Shown piece by piece: positions 7,963 through 16,337 of a stretch of DNA of 34,007 nt; positions within the stretch are counted from its first letter, which is position 1, and each line of letters starts with the position of its first letter. Origin of the DNA: Actinomycetes bacterium. GTDB lineage: Bacteria; Actinomycetota; Acidimicrobiia; Acidimicrobiales; Bog-793. Location of the stretch: the NCBI GenBank assembly GCA_021809425.1, contig JAKBAA010000035.1, positions 1-34,007 on the forward strand. Direction: 5' to 3'. Under the pieces are notes generated by a model, which made no database searches, was not told where the DNA came from, and saw only the letters and a program-made list of their open reading frames with translations. Made by a program: the position numbers and the translations under genes.

Positions 7963-8820
7963 TCAGGTGTTGACCCCGCTGTCCCGGCCCGCCACGCCCG
8001 CCACGATGTGGCGCTGGAGGGCAAGGAACAGCACGACGATCGGCAGCAGCGCCAGCAGCACGGCCGAGGCCAGCTTGCGCCAGTTGGCCTCGAACGTCTG
8101 CATGTAGTGGCTGAGCGCCACCTCGATCGGCTGGATGGAGGTGGAGGTGGTCATGATGAGCGGCCACTGGAACTGGTTCCAGGCGGTGATGAACGTGAGC
8201 AGCGCCACGGTCACCACGGCAGGGCGGGCGAGCGGCACGGCCACCCGCCAGATGTAGCGCAGATGGCCGACCCCTTCCAAGCGGGCTGCCTCCCAGTAGG
8301 CGCGGGGGAGCCCCTTGAAGAACTGGCGGAACAGGATCACCCCGAACGTGCTCGCGGCGAACGGCACGATCTGGATGGCATAGGTGTTGAGCAGGTGCAG
8401 GTGCAGCGCCACCGCGTACTGCGGGATGAGCAGCGCCTGGGCCGGGAGCATGATCACTGCGAGGACCAGGAAGAACACCACCCCTCGGCCCCGGAAGGTC
8501 AGCTCGGCGAGCGCATAGCCGGCGAGCGCCGAGGTGACGAGCACGAGCAGCACCGTGGTGCCCGCCACGAACACCGTGTTGAGCATGAACCGGGCCCAGT
8601 CGGTGTGGTCGACCACGTACAAGAAGGCGTCGCCATGGAAGGCCGGGAAGAACCTGGGCGGGAGCGAGAACACCCCGTTGTGGCTCTGGAACGCCGTCAC
8701 CACCACCCAGTAGAGCGGGAAGGCGAACAGCACGGCGATCACCACCACCGCCAGCCACCGGACCACCTTGTAGGGCTCGAGACGCACCGCCCACCTCCGG
8801 GACGTCGGCACCGTGGTCAT
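7963..8820 (-). CDS. ABC sugar-type transporter, inner-membrane permease (MalG/UgpE type)
   Basis: A 285-residue permease with six predicted membrane spans. The cytoplasmic coupling (EAA) loop reads YWEAARLEGVGHLRYIWRVA, which contacts the ATPase. PFAASTFGVILFRQFFKGLP just before it and the C-terminal ITAWNQFQWPLIM are typical of the MalG/UgpE branch of carbohydrate importers (CUT1). It begins with ATG 8820, overlapping the stop of the first permease gene by 4 bases (ATGA), so the two are translationally coupled. The stop at 7963 is followed by a 9-base repeat and the response regulator gene. Confidence 0.95.
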   Translation of the reverse strand: MTTVPTSRRWAVRLEPYKVVRWLAVVVIAVLFAFPLYWVVVTAFQSHNGVFSLPPRFFPAFHGDAFLYVVDHTDWARFMLNTVFVAGTTVLLVLVTSALAGYALAELTFRGRGVVFFLVLAVIMLPAQALLIPQYAVALHLHLLNTYAIQIVPFAASTFGVILFRQFFKGLPRAYWEAARLEGVGHLRYIWRVAVPLARPAVVTVALLTFITAWNQFQWPLIMTTSTSIQPIEVALSHYMQTFEANWRKLASAVLLALLPIVVLFLALQRHIVAGVAGRDSGVNT

Positions 8821-9821
8821 CGGTAGAACACCACCTTGTTGGAGATCCACTTTTGCAGGAGCGTGAGCACGAGGATGATCACGAACAGCACGAGCGCCAT
8901 CGCCGACGCCAGGCTGAAGTGGTCGAAGCTGAAGGCCGTCTGGTACACGAGCAGCGAGTCGGTGGTCGTCGAGAACGCCGGGCCCCCTGCCCCTCCGTGC
9001 GGACCGCCCGTCATCGTGTAGATCTGCGAGAACGCCTGCCAGCTGTTCACCGTCGCCAGGATGACCACGAAGAAGGTGGTCGGCGACAGCAGCGGCCAGA
9101 TGATCCGCCAGAAGATCCGCCTCCTCCTGGCTCCGTCCAGGCGGGCCACCTCGACGAGGTCCCGGGGGACGTTGGCGAGCCCCGCCAGGAAGATGACCAC
9201 GTACAGGCCGAGCGAGTGCCACAGCGAGTCGATCATCACCGCCGGCAGCGCCCAGGCGGTCGTGTCGAGCCAGCCGAGCGCCGGCAGGTGGAGCGAGGTG
9301 AGCACGAAGTTGGCCAGCCCGAACTGCGGGTTGAAGATCCAGATCCAGATGATCGACGTCGCCACCACCGGGGTGACATGGGGCAGGAACACCGCCGCCC
9401 GCCACACCCCGCCCCGGCGCGCCGTCACCGCCTCCCGGAGCACCAGGGCGATCCCGAGCGCCAGCAGCACCGTCGCCGGGATCATCACGAGGGTGTAATA
9501 GCCACTCGTCGCCAGCGAGTGCCAGAACAGCGGCTGGGCGAAGAGCCGCCGGAAGTTCTGCAGGCCGACGAACTGCGTCGCCGACGACAGCACCCCCCAG
9601 TGGAAGAACGAGATGTACACGAGGTAGATCGCCGGAAGGTAGAAGAAGATCGCGAACACCACGATCGCCGGCGAGAGCAGCCCGTAGGCGACCAGGTGGT
9701 CCTTCAGGCTCCGGATCCGCCGAGCCATCTTGACCGACCCGGGGCGGTGACCCCACCCGGGCCGACCGACCTCCCCGACCGGGGCCAGCGCGACCGGCGC
9801 CCGTTGCTCGACCGTGGTCAT
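8817..9821 (-). CDS. ABC sugar-type transporter, inner-membrane permease (MalF/UgpA type)
   Basis: A 334-residue permease with an N-terminal cytoplasmic tail of about 40 residues and then six predicted membrane spans. The segment YLPAIYLVYISFFHW and the EAA loop (residues around VEVARLDGARRRRIFWRIIW) are typical of MalF/UgpA-type subunits of CUT1 carbohydrate importers. It forms the pore with the second permease. ATG 9821 overlaps the stop of the ATPase gene by 4 bases, and its own stop overlaps the next permease start in the same way, so all three are probably made in fixed ratio. Confidence 0.95.
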   Translation of the reverse strand: MTTVEQRAPVALAPVGEVGRPGWGHRPGSVKMARRIRSLKDHLVAYGLLSPAIVVFAIFFYLPAIYLVYISFFHWGVLSSATQFVGLQNFRRLFAQPLFWHSLATSGYYTLVMIPATVLLALGIALVLREAVTARRGGVWRAAVFLPHVTPVVATSIIWIWIFNPQFGLANFVLTSLHLPALGWLDTTAWALPAVMIDSLWHSLGLYVVIFLAGLANVPRDLVEVARLDGARRRRIFWRIIWPLLSPTTFFVVILATVNSWQAFSQIYTMTGGPHGGAGGPAFSTTTDSLLVYQTAFSFDHFSLASAMALVLFVIILVLTLLQKWISNKVVFYR

Positions 9822-10993
9822 CGCGCCCCCGCCGCTTCCCGGGCCCCGTCGCCCGCCACCACGACCACCGCCCCGCCCCGGCCCGCCGGCTCGAGGCGCC
9901 TCGTGGTCTCCAGGTCGAACAGGTGGACGTGGTCCTCCCGGGCCCCGAGCTCGATCCGGTCGCCCCGGCGCACCCCGCTGCCCACGTCCAGCTTGACCAC
10001 CACCGCCGAGCCCGGCTCGGAGGCGAGGGCGGCGTGCACGAGGAGGTGGCTCCCCAGGTTCTCGACCACCCGCACCTGGCAGCGCACACGCGCTGCCAAC
10101 CCAGGCTCGCCCCGGACCAGCTCGAGGTGCTCGGGGCGGATCCCGACCGTCGTCGCCTCCGTCCCGACCCCGTGCATCGCCAGCAGCTCGGATGCCAGCC
10201 GCACGTCCCCCCGGTCACCCGCCCCTCCCGGTCCGGCCGCCGGGACCGTCCAGAGGTTCATGCCCGGTGATCCGAGGAACCCGGCCACAAAGGTGTCGGC
10301 AGGACGGTCGTAGACGAGCGCCGGGGAGGCCGCCTGGCGGATGCGCCCCTCGTGCATGACCACCAGCTGGTCTGCCAGCGTGAGCGCCTCCCCTTGGTCG
10401 TGGGTCACGTAGACCGTGGTGATCGGCAGCTCGGCGTGCAGGCGGGCGAGCTCCATCCGCATCCGCTCCCGCAGGTTGGCGTCGAGGTTGGAGAGCGGCT
10501 CGTCCAGGAGGAACACGTCGGGCTCCCGGATGAGGGCCCGCCCGAGGGCGACCCGCTGGCGCTGCCCTCCCGACAGCTCCCGCGGGCGGTGGTCCAGCAC
10601 GTGGTCGATCTCGAGGAGCCGGGCGATCTCGAGGACCCGGGCACGCTCCTGCGCCTTGGCCCGCCGCCGGGGACCCCGGTTCGGCCGTGACGCAAGACCG
10701 AAGGACAGGTTGGCGGCCACCGTCATATGGGGATAGAGGGCGTAGCTCTGGAACACCATGCCCACCCGCCGCCGCTCGGGCGGCGCCTCGTTCATCCGCT
10801 GCCCGTCGAACCGGAGCTCGCCGCCGCTCAGCTGCTCCAACCCGGCGATCATCCGCAGCGTGGTCGTCTTTCCACAGCCCGACGGCCCGAGCAGGACGGT
10901 CAGCTCGCCGTCCGGCATCGTCAGGTCGACCCCGGCCACCACCTGGTCGGACCCGAACGTCTTCTCGACCCCGTCAAGCTCGATCCTTGTCAT
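9818..10993 (-). CDS. ABC sugar-type transporter ATPase (MalK/UgpC/MsmK type)
   Basis: A 391-residue ATPase. Walker A GPSGCGKTT is at residues 36-44, Q-loop VFQSYALYPHMT near 80, signature LSGGQRQR at 140-147, Walker B VFLLDEPLSNLDA near 160-172, and H-loop YVTHDQGEA. The C-terminal third is the OB-fold/TOBE region found in MalK-type ATPases, where regulators can bind. It energises import by the two permeases encoded downstream, with which it is translationally coupled. GGGAGG lies 11 bases ahead of the start. It is separated from the solute-binding protein gene by the VIT-like gene, an unusual order for this transporter class. Some MalK-type ATPases serve several transporters. Confidence 0.95.
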   Translation of the reverse strand: MTRIELDGVEKTFGSDQVVAGVDLTMPDGELTVLLGPSGCGKTTTLRMIAGLEQLSGGELRFDGQRMNEAPPERRRVGMVFQSYALYPHMTVAANLSFGLASRPNRGPRRRAKAQERARVLEIARLLEIDHVLDHRPRELSGGQRQRVALGRALIREPDVFLLDEPLSNLDANLRERMRMELARLHAELPITTVYVTHDQGEALTLADQLVVMHEGRIRQAASPALVYDRPADTFVAGFLGSPGMNLWTVPAAGPGGAGDRGDVRLASELLAMHGVGTEATTVGIRPEHLELVRGEPGLAARVRCQVRVVENLGSHLLVHAALASEPGSAVVVKLDVGSGVRRGDRIELGAREDHVHLFDLETTRRLEPAGRGGAVVVVAGDGAREAAGAR

Positions 10994-11029
10994 ACGTCGC
11001 GTGCCTCCCGTTGCATCCCTGCTGGCTTC

Positions 11030-11770
11030 CTACAGGCCGCTCAGGTGGTGGACCACGGACCCCACCCCGAAGGTGACCGCCGCAGCGCCGGCGCAGACGA
11101 CCACCTGGCGAAGGGCCGACCGCCACGGCGACCGACCGGAGAAGTGGGCCAGCACGGCGCCGACCAGCGCGGCCACCACGGCGCTGAGCGACACGGCGAG
11201 CAGGGCCGCCCCCGTGCCCGAAGCGGCGAGGACCGCCGCGAGGGGCACGACGGCGCCGAGGGCGAACGACCCGAACGAGGCCACCGCCGCCTTGACCGGT
11301 GAGCCCAGCTCGTCCGGGTCGATCCCGAGCTCCTCCCGGGCGTGGGTCTCGAGCGCCCGCTCGGGGGTGGCCATCATCTCGGCGGCGAGGGCTCGCGCCG
11401 TCTCGGGGACGATCCCCCGCCGCTCGTAGATCATCTGCAGCTCGTGGCGCTCCCCCTCGAAGTGCCTGGCGATCTCCGCCCGCTCCACCTCCAGCTCGCG
11501 CGCCAAGAGCTCCGCCTGGGCCCGCATCGAGATCAGCTCACCCGCTGCCATCGACAGTGCCCCGCCGAGAAGACCGGCCAGGCCGGCCAGGCGCACCGCC
11601 GCCGCCGCCGGGTGGGCGCCTTCCATCCCGAGCACCAGCGAGGCGTTCGACACCAGGCCGTCGCTCACCCCGAAGATCGCCGCCCGAGCCCCACCGCCCC
11701 GGACGTCTCGGTGGCGGTGGTCGGGGTCGTGCAGCTCGCTCGGCTGCTCGGTCGTCGTCGTGGCTCGCAT
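11030..11770 (-). CDS. VIT1/CCC1-family iron/manganese transporter
   Basis: A 246-residue membrane protein. The first membrane helix carries AAIFGVSDGLVSNASLVLGM, the N-terminal signature of the VIT1/CCC1 family, which moves Fe2+ or Mn2+ out of the cytosol. The second hydrophobic segment includes LLGGALSMAAGELISMRAQ, with the Met and Glu residues expected in the metal path. A charged, helical middle region (RELEVERAEIARHFEGERHE) matches the cytoplasmic metal-binding domain, and three hydrophobic segments follow. ATG 11770 is chosen over the open frame to 11869 because AGGGACCAGG sits just ahead and the extra residues are Arg/Pro-rich. It lies inside the ABC transporter cluster in the same direction. 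Confidence 0.92.
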   Translation of the reverse strand: MRATTTTEQPSELHDPDHRHRDVRGGGARAAIFGVSDGLVSNASLVLGMEGAHPAAAAVRLAGLAGLLGGALSMAAGELISMRAQAELLARELEVERAEIARHFEGERHELQMIYERRGIVPETARALAAEMMATPERALETHAREELGIDPDELGSPVKAAVASFGSFALGAVVPLAAVLAASGTGAALLAVSLSAVVAALVGAVLAHFSGRSPWRSALRQVVVCAGAAAVTFGVGSVVHHLSGL

Positions 11771-11857
11771 ACCTGGTCCCTGGTCAGCCGTGCGCTCTGG
11801 ACGCCCGAGTCGGCGCTCGGGTCGTTCCACCCTCGTGCGGTCGGGTCGTGGTCTGGT

Positions 11858-11873
11858 CGGGGTCGGCACCCCG
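11858..11873 (-). terminator. Short GC stem-loop between solute-binding protein and VIT genes
   Basis: CGGGGT and ACCCCG form a perfect 6-base-pair stem with a 4-base loop 22 bases after the solute-binding protein stop. There is no T-run. Such a stem could act as a partial terminator or RNA end-protector, letting the binding protein be made in excess of the membrane parts. This role is inferred. Confidence 0.4.
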
Positions 11874-11895
11874 GGCCGGTTGGCTCAGCGCTCCG

Positions 11896-13260
11896 TCACA
11901 GCTCGCTCGCGCCCTTCAAGTAGCCGTTTGCCTGCTGCTCCAAGGTGGAGAGCGCCGTGGCGACCGACTGCTTGCCGGTGAGCGCGTCGAAGAACGAAGC
12001 GTCGATGGAGGCCTGCACCTCGTTGTAGCTGTCGCTCACCGGACGGGGCACCGTGTACGGCGACTCGGCCGCCGACAGGGATGCCGCCAGCCCCGGGTGG
12101 CTGCGCAGGTAGGCGGACGGGACGGCGGCGATCCCGGCCCGGGTCTCCGGGGAGAACCCGGTGCGCTCGGCCCACAGCACCTGCTGGGCGGGCTCGAACC
12201 ACCACTGGACGAAGGTCCAGGCCGCCTCGTCCTGGGCGTGGGTGTGCCCCTTCGGGAGGACGAACCCGAGACCCTGGGCGATGTTGTACGCGTGGCCCGT
12301 CGTGCCGGCCGGCTCCACGAAGGCGCCCACCGGGAACTTGCCCGACACGGCCTCGAGCACCTTGGCGTATCCGGCCGAGGTGCCGTCGATCATCGCCATC
12401 TTGCCGGCGGCCAGGTCCTCGCGGAGCGTGGTGCCGTGGTGGAGCTGGAGCTCGTTGGCGGCGAACAGGGAGTGGAAGTAGGAGAACGTGGTCTTCCCTG
12501 CGGGCGTGTCGAAGTTGGCCGCCGTGCCCACCGAGTTGCTCCCCTTGAGCAGGGTCCCCCCGTTGCTCATGAACGCCGGCAGGATGTGGGCCGACGAGTC
12601 CTTCCATCCGATCGGGATCACCCCGAGCTTCTTCAGCTTTGCTGCGTCCACGGCGAGCTCGGTCCAGGTGGTCGGGGGCGCGGCGATCCCGGCCTTCTTG
12701 AACAGGGCCGCGTTGTAGAACACCTCGGACAGCTTGAGGTCCGCCTGCAGCCGGTAGTGCTGGCCCTTCACCGTCCCGTTCGCCCACACTGCCGGCAGCA
12801 TCGTCTTCGCGTTCACCACCGAGCTGTGCGCCATGAACGAGTTCCACGACACGAGCGCTCCGGCCTTCACATAGATGCCGTCGTAGTGGCTGATCTCGGC
12901 CAGCACCGGTGCGTCGCCGGCCGGGAGGGCCGCGGCAAGCTTGGTCGACGCCTTCGTGACGACGATCGTGACCTGCACGCCCGGGTGGGTGGCGTTGAAC
13001 TTGCTCACGAGCAGCGACATCGCGCCGCCGACCGGACCGCCGTTGTGGGACTCCCACAGCTGGATGTCCACCGCATGGGCCGCCCGGGACCGGCCTGCCG
13101 GCACGGCCGCACCCGCGCCCGCCGCCACCGTCCCGGTGATCGTCGTCATCCCCGCCACCACCGCGACCGGGCGCCACCCGGCGCCGCGACGACGCCCTCG
13201 CGGTGGGTCGCCGCCTCGTGCGGTCGTGAGGTTCGAGGTCTGGCGTCGGTGCAACGTCAT
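11896..13260 (-). CDS. ABC transporter extracellular solute-binding protein (UgpB/MalE type)
   Basis: A 454-residue exported protein. An Arg-rich start (residues 1-35) and a hydrophobic stretch (about 36-62) ending RSRAAHA look like a signal peptide. The mature part starts VDIQLWESHNGGPVGGAMSL and includes KFNATHPGVQVTIV, DLKLSEVFYNAALFKKAGIA, PPTTWTEL and AAWTFVQWWF, all typical of family 1 binding proteins for sugars or glycerol-phosphate-like solutes. ATG 13260 is chosen over the open frame to 13344 because AGGAG lies just ahead. Oddly, no lipobox cysteine is present and I see no cysteine at all, so membrane anchoring is unclear. The substrate is not known. It heads the minus-strand run of transporter and regulatory genes. 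Confidence 0.9.
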   Translation of the reverse strand: MTLHRRQTSNLTTARGGDPPRGRRRGAGWRPVAVVAGMTTITGTVAAGAGAAVPAGRSRAAHAVDIQLWESHNGGPVGGAMSLLVSKFNATHPGVQVTIVVTKASTKLAAALPAGDAPVLAEISHYDGIYVKAGALVSWNSFMAHSSVVNAKTMLPAVWANGTVKGQHYRLQADLKLSEVFYNAALFKKAGIAAPPTTWTELAVDAAKLKKLGVIPIGWKDSSAHILPAFMSNGGTLLKGSNSVGTAANFDTPAGKTTFSYFHSLFAANELQLHHGTTLREDLAAGKMAMIDGTSAGYAKVLEAVSGKFPVGAFVEPAGTTGHAYNIAQGLGFVLPKGHTHAQDEAAWTFVQWWFEPAQQVLWAERTGFSPETRAGIAAVPSAYLRSHPGLAASLSAAESPYTVPRPVSDSYNEVQASIDASFFDALTGKQSVATALSTLEQQANGYLKGASEL

Positions 13261-13376
13261 CCTGGCTCCTGTCGTCTCGTCCGAAGGCTTGCGGCCGCCG
13301 CCCCACGGGGGGCCTGCCGGTGCGTCACCGTAGGGAGCCCACATGACAGGCCGGCCCCGTCGGGGACCAGCCAGCC

Positions 13377-13424
13377 TGAACGTTCACCGCCGTTCGCTGA
13401 ACATCCCCTGAGCGATCGTTCAGC
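13377..13424. promoter_or_regulatory. Cluster of GAAC/GTTC half-sites, probable operator region
   Basis: In the 250-base gap between the divergent binding-protein and luciferase-like genes lies TGAACGTTCA (13377-13386, a perfect palindrome), then GTTC, then GCTGAAC (13396-13402) paired with GTTCAGC (13418-13424). Five GAAC/GTTC half-sites fall within 48 bases. This is consistent with a dimeric regulator controlling one or both genes; the regulator is not identified. Confidence 0.5.
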
Positions 13425-13510
13425 TCGCCCCCGGACCCGCCCGGCGGGCACGGCTGGTAGGAATGGCCGAGCCGTGGCGCCTCGCAGCGCCCGAGGAAGG
13501 GGACGACGCC

Positions 13511-14383
13511 ATGCACGTGGACCTGCACGTACCGCGCTTCACCTGGCCCGGCACGCCGGCCTCGACCGGGGAGACGCTCGCCGCACTCGCCCGGACCGCC
13601 GAGGAGCTCGGGGTGCGCACCCTGTCGGTGATGGACCACTTCTTCCAGATGGAGCGGGCCTGGCCGGCCGACGAGCCGATGCTCGAGGGCTACACCACCC
13701 TCGCCTTCGCCGCCGCCAAGACCGAGCGGCTCCGGTTCCGTACGCTCGTCACCGGCGTCACCTACCGCCACCCCGGGCTGCTCGCCAAGACGGTGACCAC
13801 CCTCGACGTCCTCTCCGGGGGCCGCGCCGAGCTCGGCATCGGCGCCGCCTGGTACGAGCGGGAGCACCTCGGCCTCGGCGTGCCCTTCCCCCCGGTGGCC
13901 GAGCGGTTCGAGCGCCTGGAGGAGGCCCTCCAGATCTGCCTCCAGATGTGGAGCGAGGACAACGGCCCGTACGACGGCACCCACTACCGCCTGGCCGAGA
14001 CCCTCTGCTCGCCGCCACCGGTCAGCTCGCCCCGCCCGCGCATCCTCATCGGCGGGGGTGGCGAGCGCAAGACGCTCCGCCTCGTCGCCAAGTATGCCGA
14101 CGCCTGCAACCTCTTCGTCGGACCCGACGGCGTCCCCCCGAAGCTCGAGGCACTCCGCCGCCACTGTGACGACCTCGGACGCGACCCTGCCGACATCGAG
14201 GTGACCGTCGCCCTCAACGTCCCCGAGGACGCCGACCCCGACACCATCCTGCGCGAGGCCGACGCCCTCGCCAAGGTCGGCGCCCACACCGTCGTCCTCC
14301 GATCGATCGGCCCCGACCCGGCGGCCTGGCTCCAGCGCATCTACGGGCCGGTCATGTCCCGCCTCGCCGACCTCGCCACCTGA
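13511..14383 (+). CDS. Luciferase-like (LLM class) F420-dependent oxidoreductase
   Basis: A 290-residue TIM-barrel flavin/F420 oxidoreductase. Recognisable parts are LARTAEELGVRTLSVMDHFF (substrate/cofactor barrel strand), TLVTGVTYRHPGLLAKTVTTLDVLSGGRAELGIGAAWYE split over residues 92-130, and ILIGGGGERKTLRLVAKYAD, all typical of LLM class enzymes of actinobacteria that use reduced F420 rather than FMN. The cofactor is inferred from family habit, not proven by a single residue. ATG 13511 is preferred to 13463 because GAGGAAGGGG is spaced seven bases before it and the barrel starts directly (MHVDLHVPRF). It is divergent from the binding-protein gene across a region with inverted repeats. The substrate is unknown. 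Confidence 0.9.
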   Translation: MHVDLHVPRFTWPGTPASTGETLAALARTAEELGVRTLSVMDHFFQMERAWPADEPMLEGYTTLAFAAAKTERLRFRTLVTGVTYRHPGLLAKTVTTLDVLSGGRAELGIGAAWYEREHLGLGVPFPPVAERFERLEEALQICLQMWSEDNGPYDGTHYRLAETLCSPPPVSSPRPRILIGGGGERKTLRLVAKYADACNLFVGPDGVPPKLEALRRHCDDLGRDPADIEVTVALNVPEDADPDTILREADALAKVGAHTVVLRSIGPDPAAWLQRIYGPVMSRLADLAT

Positions 14384-14428
14384 CGCACCACCCGGCCCCG
14401 GCCAGCCGGTCGCCCGCTGGCGGCCGCC

Positions 14429-14490
14429 CGCCGGGCTTCCTCTGGCGGCCTCTGCTCGCCGGGCTTCCCGCTGGCGACCCCTCCTCGCCG
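14429..14490. repeat. Imperfect direct repeat, 28-base period
   Basis: CGCCGGGCTTCC occurs at 14429-14440 and 14457-14468, each followed by a similar CTGGCG stretch, with a third partial copy at 14486. It lies in the 235-base gap before the amidase gene, where I see no other clear feature except a possible leaderless start. Confidence 0.6.
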
Positions 14491-14618
14491 ACGGCGCCGG
14501 CGCCGCAGGACGCGCACGGGGGCTTGACGTACATACCACTCGTGCGCCAACCGGCCGTGCCCGTTCCGGCACGGCGAGCAGCGGCGCACCGTCCCTCCAC
14601 GCCCGCAAAGATGGCGCC

Positions 14619-15656
14619 GTGACCCGCCACGAGCTCGGCCCCGCCCGCCACCTGGTCGCCGACGTGCTCTCCCGTCACGCCACCCCGGTGCTCACCGTGG
14701 CACCCGGCGACCGGCTTGTCGTGTCGACCCTCGACGTCCTCGGCCACCTCGAGCGGCCCCGCTTCCCCGGTGACGACCGGCCCAAGATGTTCCCCGAGTT
14801 CCGCGGCCACTGCCTCGCCGGCCCCATCGCCGTCGACGGGGCCAGGCCCGGCGACCTGCTGGCCGTCCAGGTCCGCTCGTGCCGGCCCGGCCCGTGGGGG
14901 TTCACCCTCACCGGCGTCCACGACACCCCCCTCAACCGCCGCGTCGGCATCGGCGCCACCCGCTGGCTCCTCTGGGACATCGACCCCGACGCCGGCGTGG
15001 CCCGCTGCGACCTCGGCCACGAGGTCGACCTCGCCCCCTTCCTCGGCATCGTCGGCCTCGCTCCCACCGAGCCCGGCGAGCACTCCACCTTCCCGCCGCG
15101 CCCGTGCGGCGGCAACCTCGACTGCCGCGAGCTCGTCGCCGGCAGCACCCTCTTCCTCCCCGTCGGCGTCGACGGCGCCCTCCTCTACCTCGGCGACGGC
15201 CACGCCGCCCAGGGCGACGGGGAGGTCGCCGGTACCGCCATCGAGTGCCCCATGACCACCGAGCTCGTCGTCGACCTGGTCGACCGGCCGTCCCTCGAGG
15301 TCCTCCACGCCGTCACCCCCGCCGGCCGCCTCACCTTCGGGCTCAGCCCCGACCTCGACCAGGCGGCCGGCGACGCCCTCGACGCCATGGTCACCTGGCT
15401 CCAGCGCGACCTCTCCTGCTCTCGCGACGACGCCATGGCCCTCGCCACCGTCGCCGTCGACCTACGGGTCACCCAGGTGGTCAACCAGACCTTCGGCGTC
15501 CACGCCCTCTGGCCCCACGACCGCCTCCGGCCGTCCGCCACCGGCCGTCCGGCGGCCACCGGCGATCCCGCCGCACCGTCGCTCCGGCCACCCGACGCCC
15601 CGCAGCCGTCTATGGCCGCGATCGACCAAATCGATCGACCACCGCTATCGAACTAG
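14619..15656 (+). CDS. Acetamidase/formamidase (FmdA/AmdA) family protein
   Basis: A 345-residue cytoplasmic amidase-fold protein. Family marks are [20 protein letters not shown] (residues 67-86), [38 protein letters not shown] and [12 protein letters not shown], the conserved core of enzymes that hydrolyse formamide or acetamide to ammonia and the acid. The last 30 or so residues are Pro/Ala-rich and probably not part of the fold. The start GTG 14619 has no ribosome binding site but has AAAGAT six bases ahead, fitting a leaderless transcript. The 3' end of the gene overlaps the predicted OxyR box that serves ahpC. The exact amide substrate is not known. Confidence 0.9.
   Translation: MTRHELGPARHLVADVLSRHATPVLTVAPGDRLVVSTLDVLGHLERPRFPGDDRPKMFPEFRGHCLAGPIAVDGARPGDLLAVQVRSCRPGPWGFTLTGVHDTPLNRRVGIGATRWLLWDIDPDAGVARCDLGHEVDLAPFLGIVGLAPTEPGEHSTFPPRPCGGNLDCRELVAGSTLFLPVGVDGALLYLGDGHAAQGDGEVAGTAIECPMTTELVVDLVDRPSLEVLHAVTPAGRLTFGLSPDLDQAAGDALDAMVTWLQRDLSCSRDDAMALATVAVDLRVTQVVNQTFGVHALWPHDRLRPSATGRPAATGDPAAPSLRPPDAPQPSMAAIDQIDRPPLSN
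15621..15635. promoter_or_regulatory. Predicted OxyR binding site (LysR box, ATC-N9-GAT)
   Basis: ATCGACCAAATCGAT is a perfect 5-base inverted repeat with a T-N11-A core and the ATC-N9-GAT form described for mycobacterial OxyR sites at ahpC. It lies about 45-60 bases before the likely ahpC transcription start and inside the last codons of the amidase gene. A second looser half (CTATCGA) follows at 15645. An oxyR gene lies two genes downstream. Confidence 0.6.
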
Positions 15657-15668
15657 GTGACCTCCATT

Positions 15669-15674
15669 TACACT
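15669..15674 (+). promoter_or_regulatory. Putative -10 element of the ahpC promoter
   Basis: TACACT fits the TAnnnT form of an actinobacterial -10 box. There is no good -35 match, as expected for a promoter that needs an activator, and the predicted OxyR box sits at the right distance upstream. It leaves a leader of roughly 30 bases with a strong AGAGGAG ribosome binding site at 15697-15703. Confidence 0.4.
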
Positions 15675-15709
15675 GGCGATCGTTCGCAACCCCTCCAGAG
15701 GAGATGCAC

Positions 15710-16273
15710 GTGAGCCTGATCAACACCGAGGTCCAGCCGTTCGCCGCCACCGCCTACCAGGACGGCCAGTTCGTCCCGGTCTCCGACTCCGACCTGCGTG
15801 GCGGCTGGTCCGTCGTGTTCTTCTACCCGGCCGACTTCACCTTCGTCTGCCCGACCGAGCTCGGCGACCTCGCCGACCACTACGGCGAGTTCCAGGCGCT
15901 CGGCGTCGACATCTACAGCGTGTCCACCGACACCCACTTCACCCACAAGGCCTGGCACGAGACGTCCGACACCATCGCCAAGGTCCCCTTCAAGATGGTC
16001 GGCGACCCCACCCAGGTGATCTCGCGCAACTTCCAGGTCCTGCGCGAGGGCGAAGGGCTGGCCGACCGCGGCACCTTCGTCGTCGACCCCGACGGGGTGA
16101 TCCAGCTCGTCGAGGTCACCGCGGAGGGTGTCGGTCGCAACGCCACCGAGCTGCTCCGCCGGATCAAGGCAGCCCAGTACGTCCGCCAGCACCCCGGCGA
16201 GGTCTGCCCGGCCAAGTGGGAGCAGGGCGACCAGACGCTCGCCCCCTCGCTCGACCTCGTCGGCAAGATCTGA
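15710..16273 (+). CDS. ahpC: Alkyl hydroperoxide reductase subunit C (2-Cys peroxiredoxin)
   Basis: A 187-residue peroxiredoxin, the same length as enterobacterial AhpC. It starts [11 protein letters not shown], as the family does. The peroxidatic Cys47 is in [12 protein letters not shown] and the resolving Cys166 in [10 protein letters not shown], so it is a typical 2-Cys enzyme that reduces H2O2, alkyl peroxides and peroxynitrite and is recycled by AhpF. GTG 15710 is chosen over the in-frame ATG at 15704: AGGAG ends six bases before the GTG but touches the ATG, and the GTG gives the family N-terminus. The predicted OxyR box and promoter lie upstream, ahpF downstream. Confidence 0.97.
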   Translation: MSLINTEVQPFAATAYQDGQFVPVSDSDLRGGWSVVFFYPADFTFVCPTELGDLADHYGEFQALGVDIYSVSTDTHFTHKAWHETSDTIAKVPFKMVGDPTQVISRNFQVLREGEGLADRGTFVVDPDGVIQLVEVTAEGVGRNATELLRRIKAAQYVRQHPGEVCPAKWEQGDQTLAPSLDLVGKI

Positions 16274-16337
16274 CCGACCGCCCGAGGCAACCGGCGGGCG
16301 GCCCATCCGGGCCGCCCTGCCGGTGCCGCCACCGAAA

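Noticed and set aside
7881..8024. N-terminal extension of the response regulator
   Set aside because: It would run through a 9-base repeat and into the permease gene, has no family similarity and lacks a ribosome binding site.
14524..14552. A TTGACG that could be a -35 box for the amidase gene
   Set aside because: No matching -10 lies 16-19 bases downstream, and the nearer AAAGAT fits a leaderless start better.
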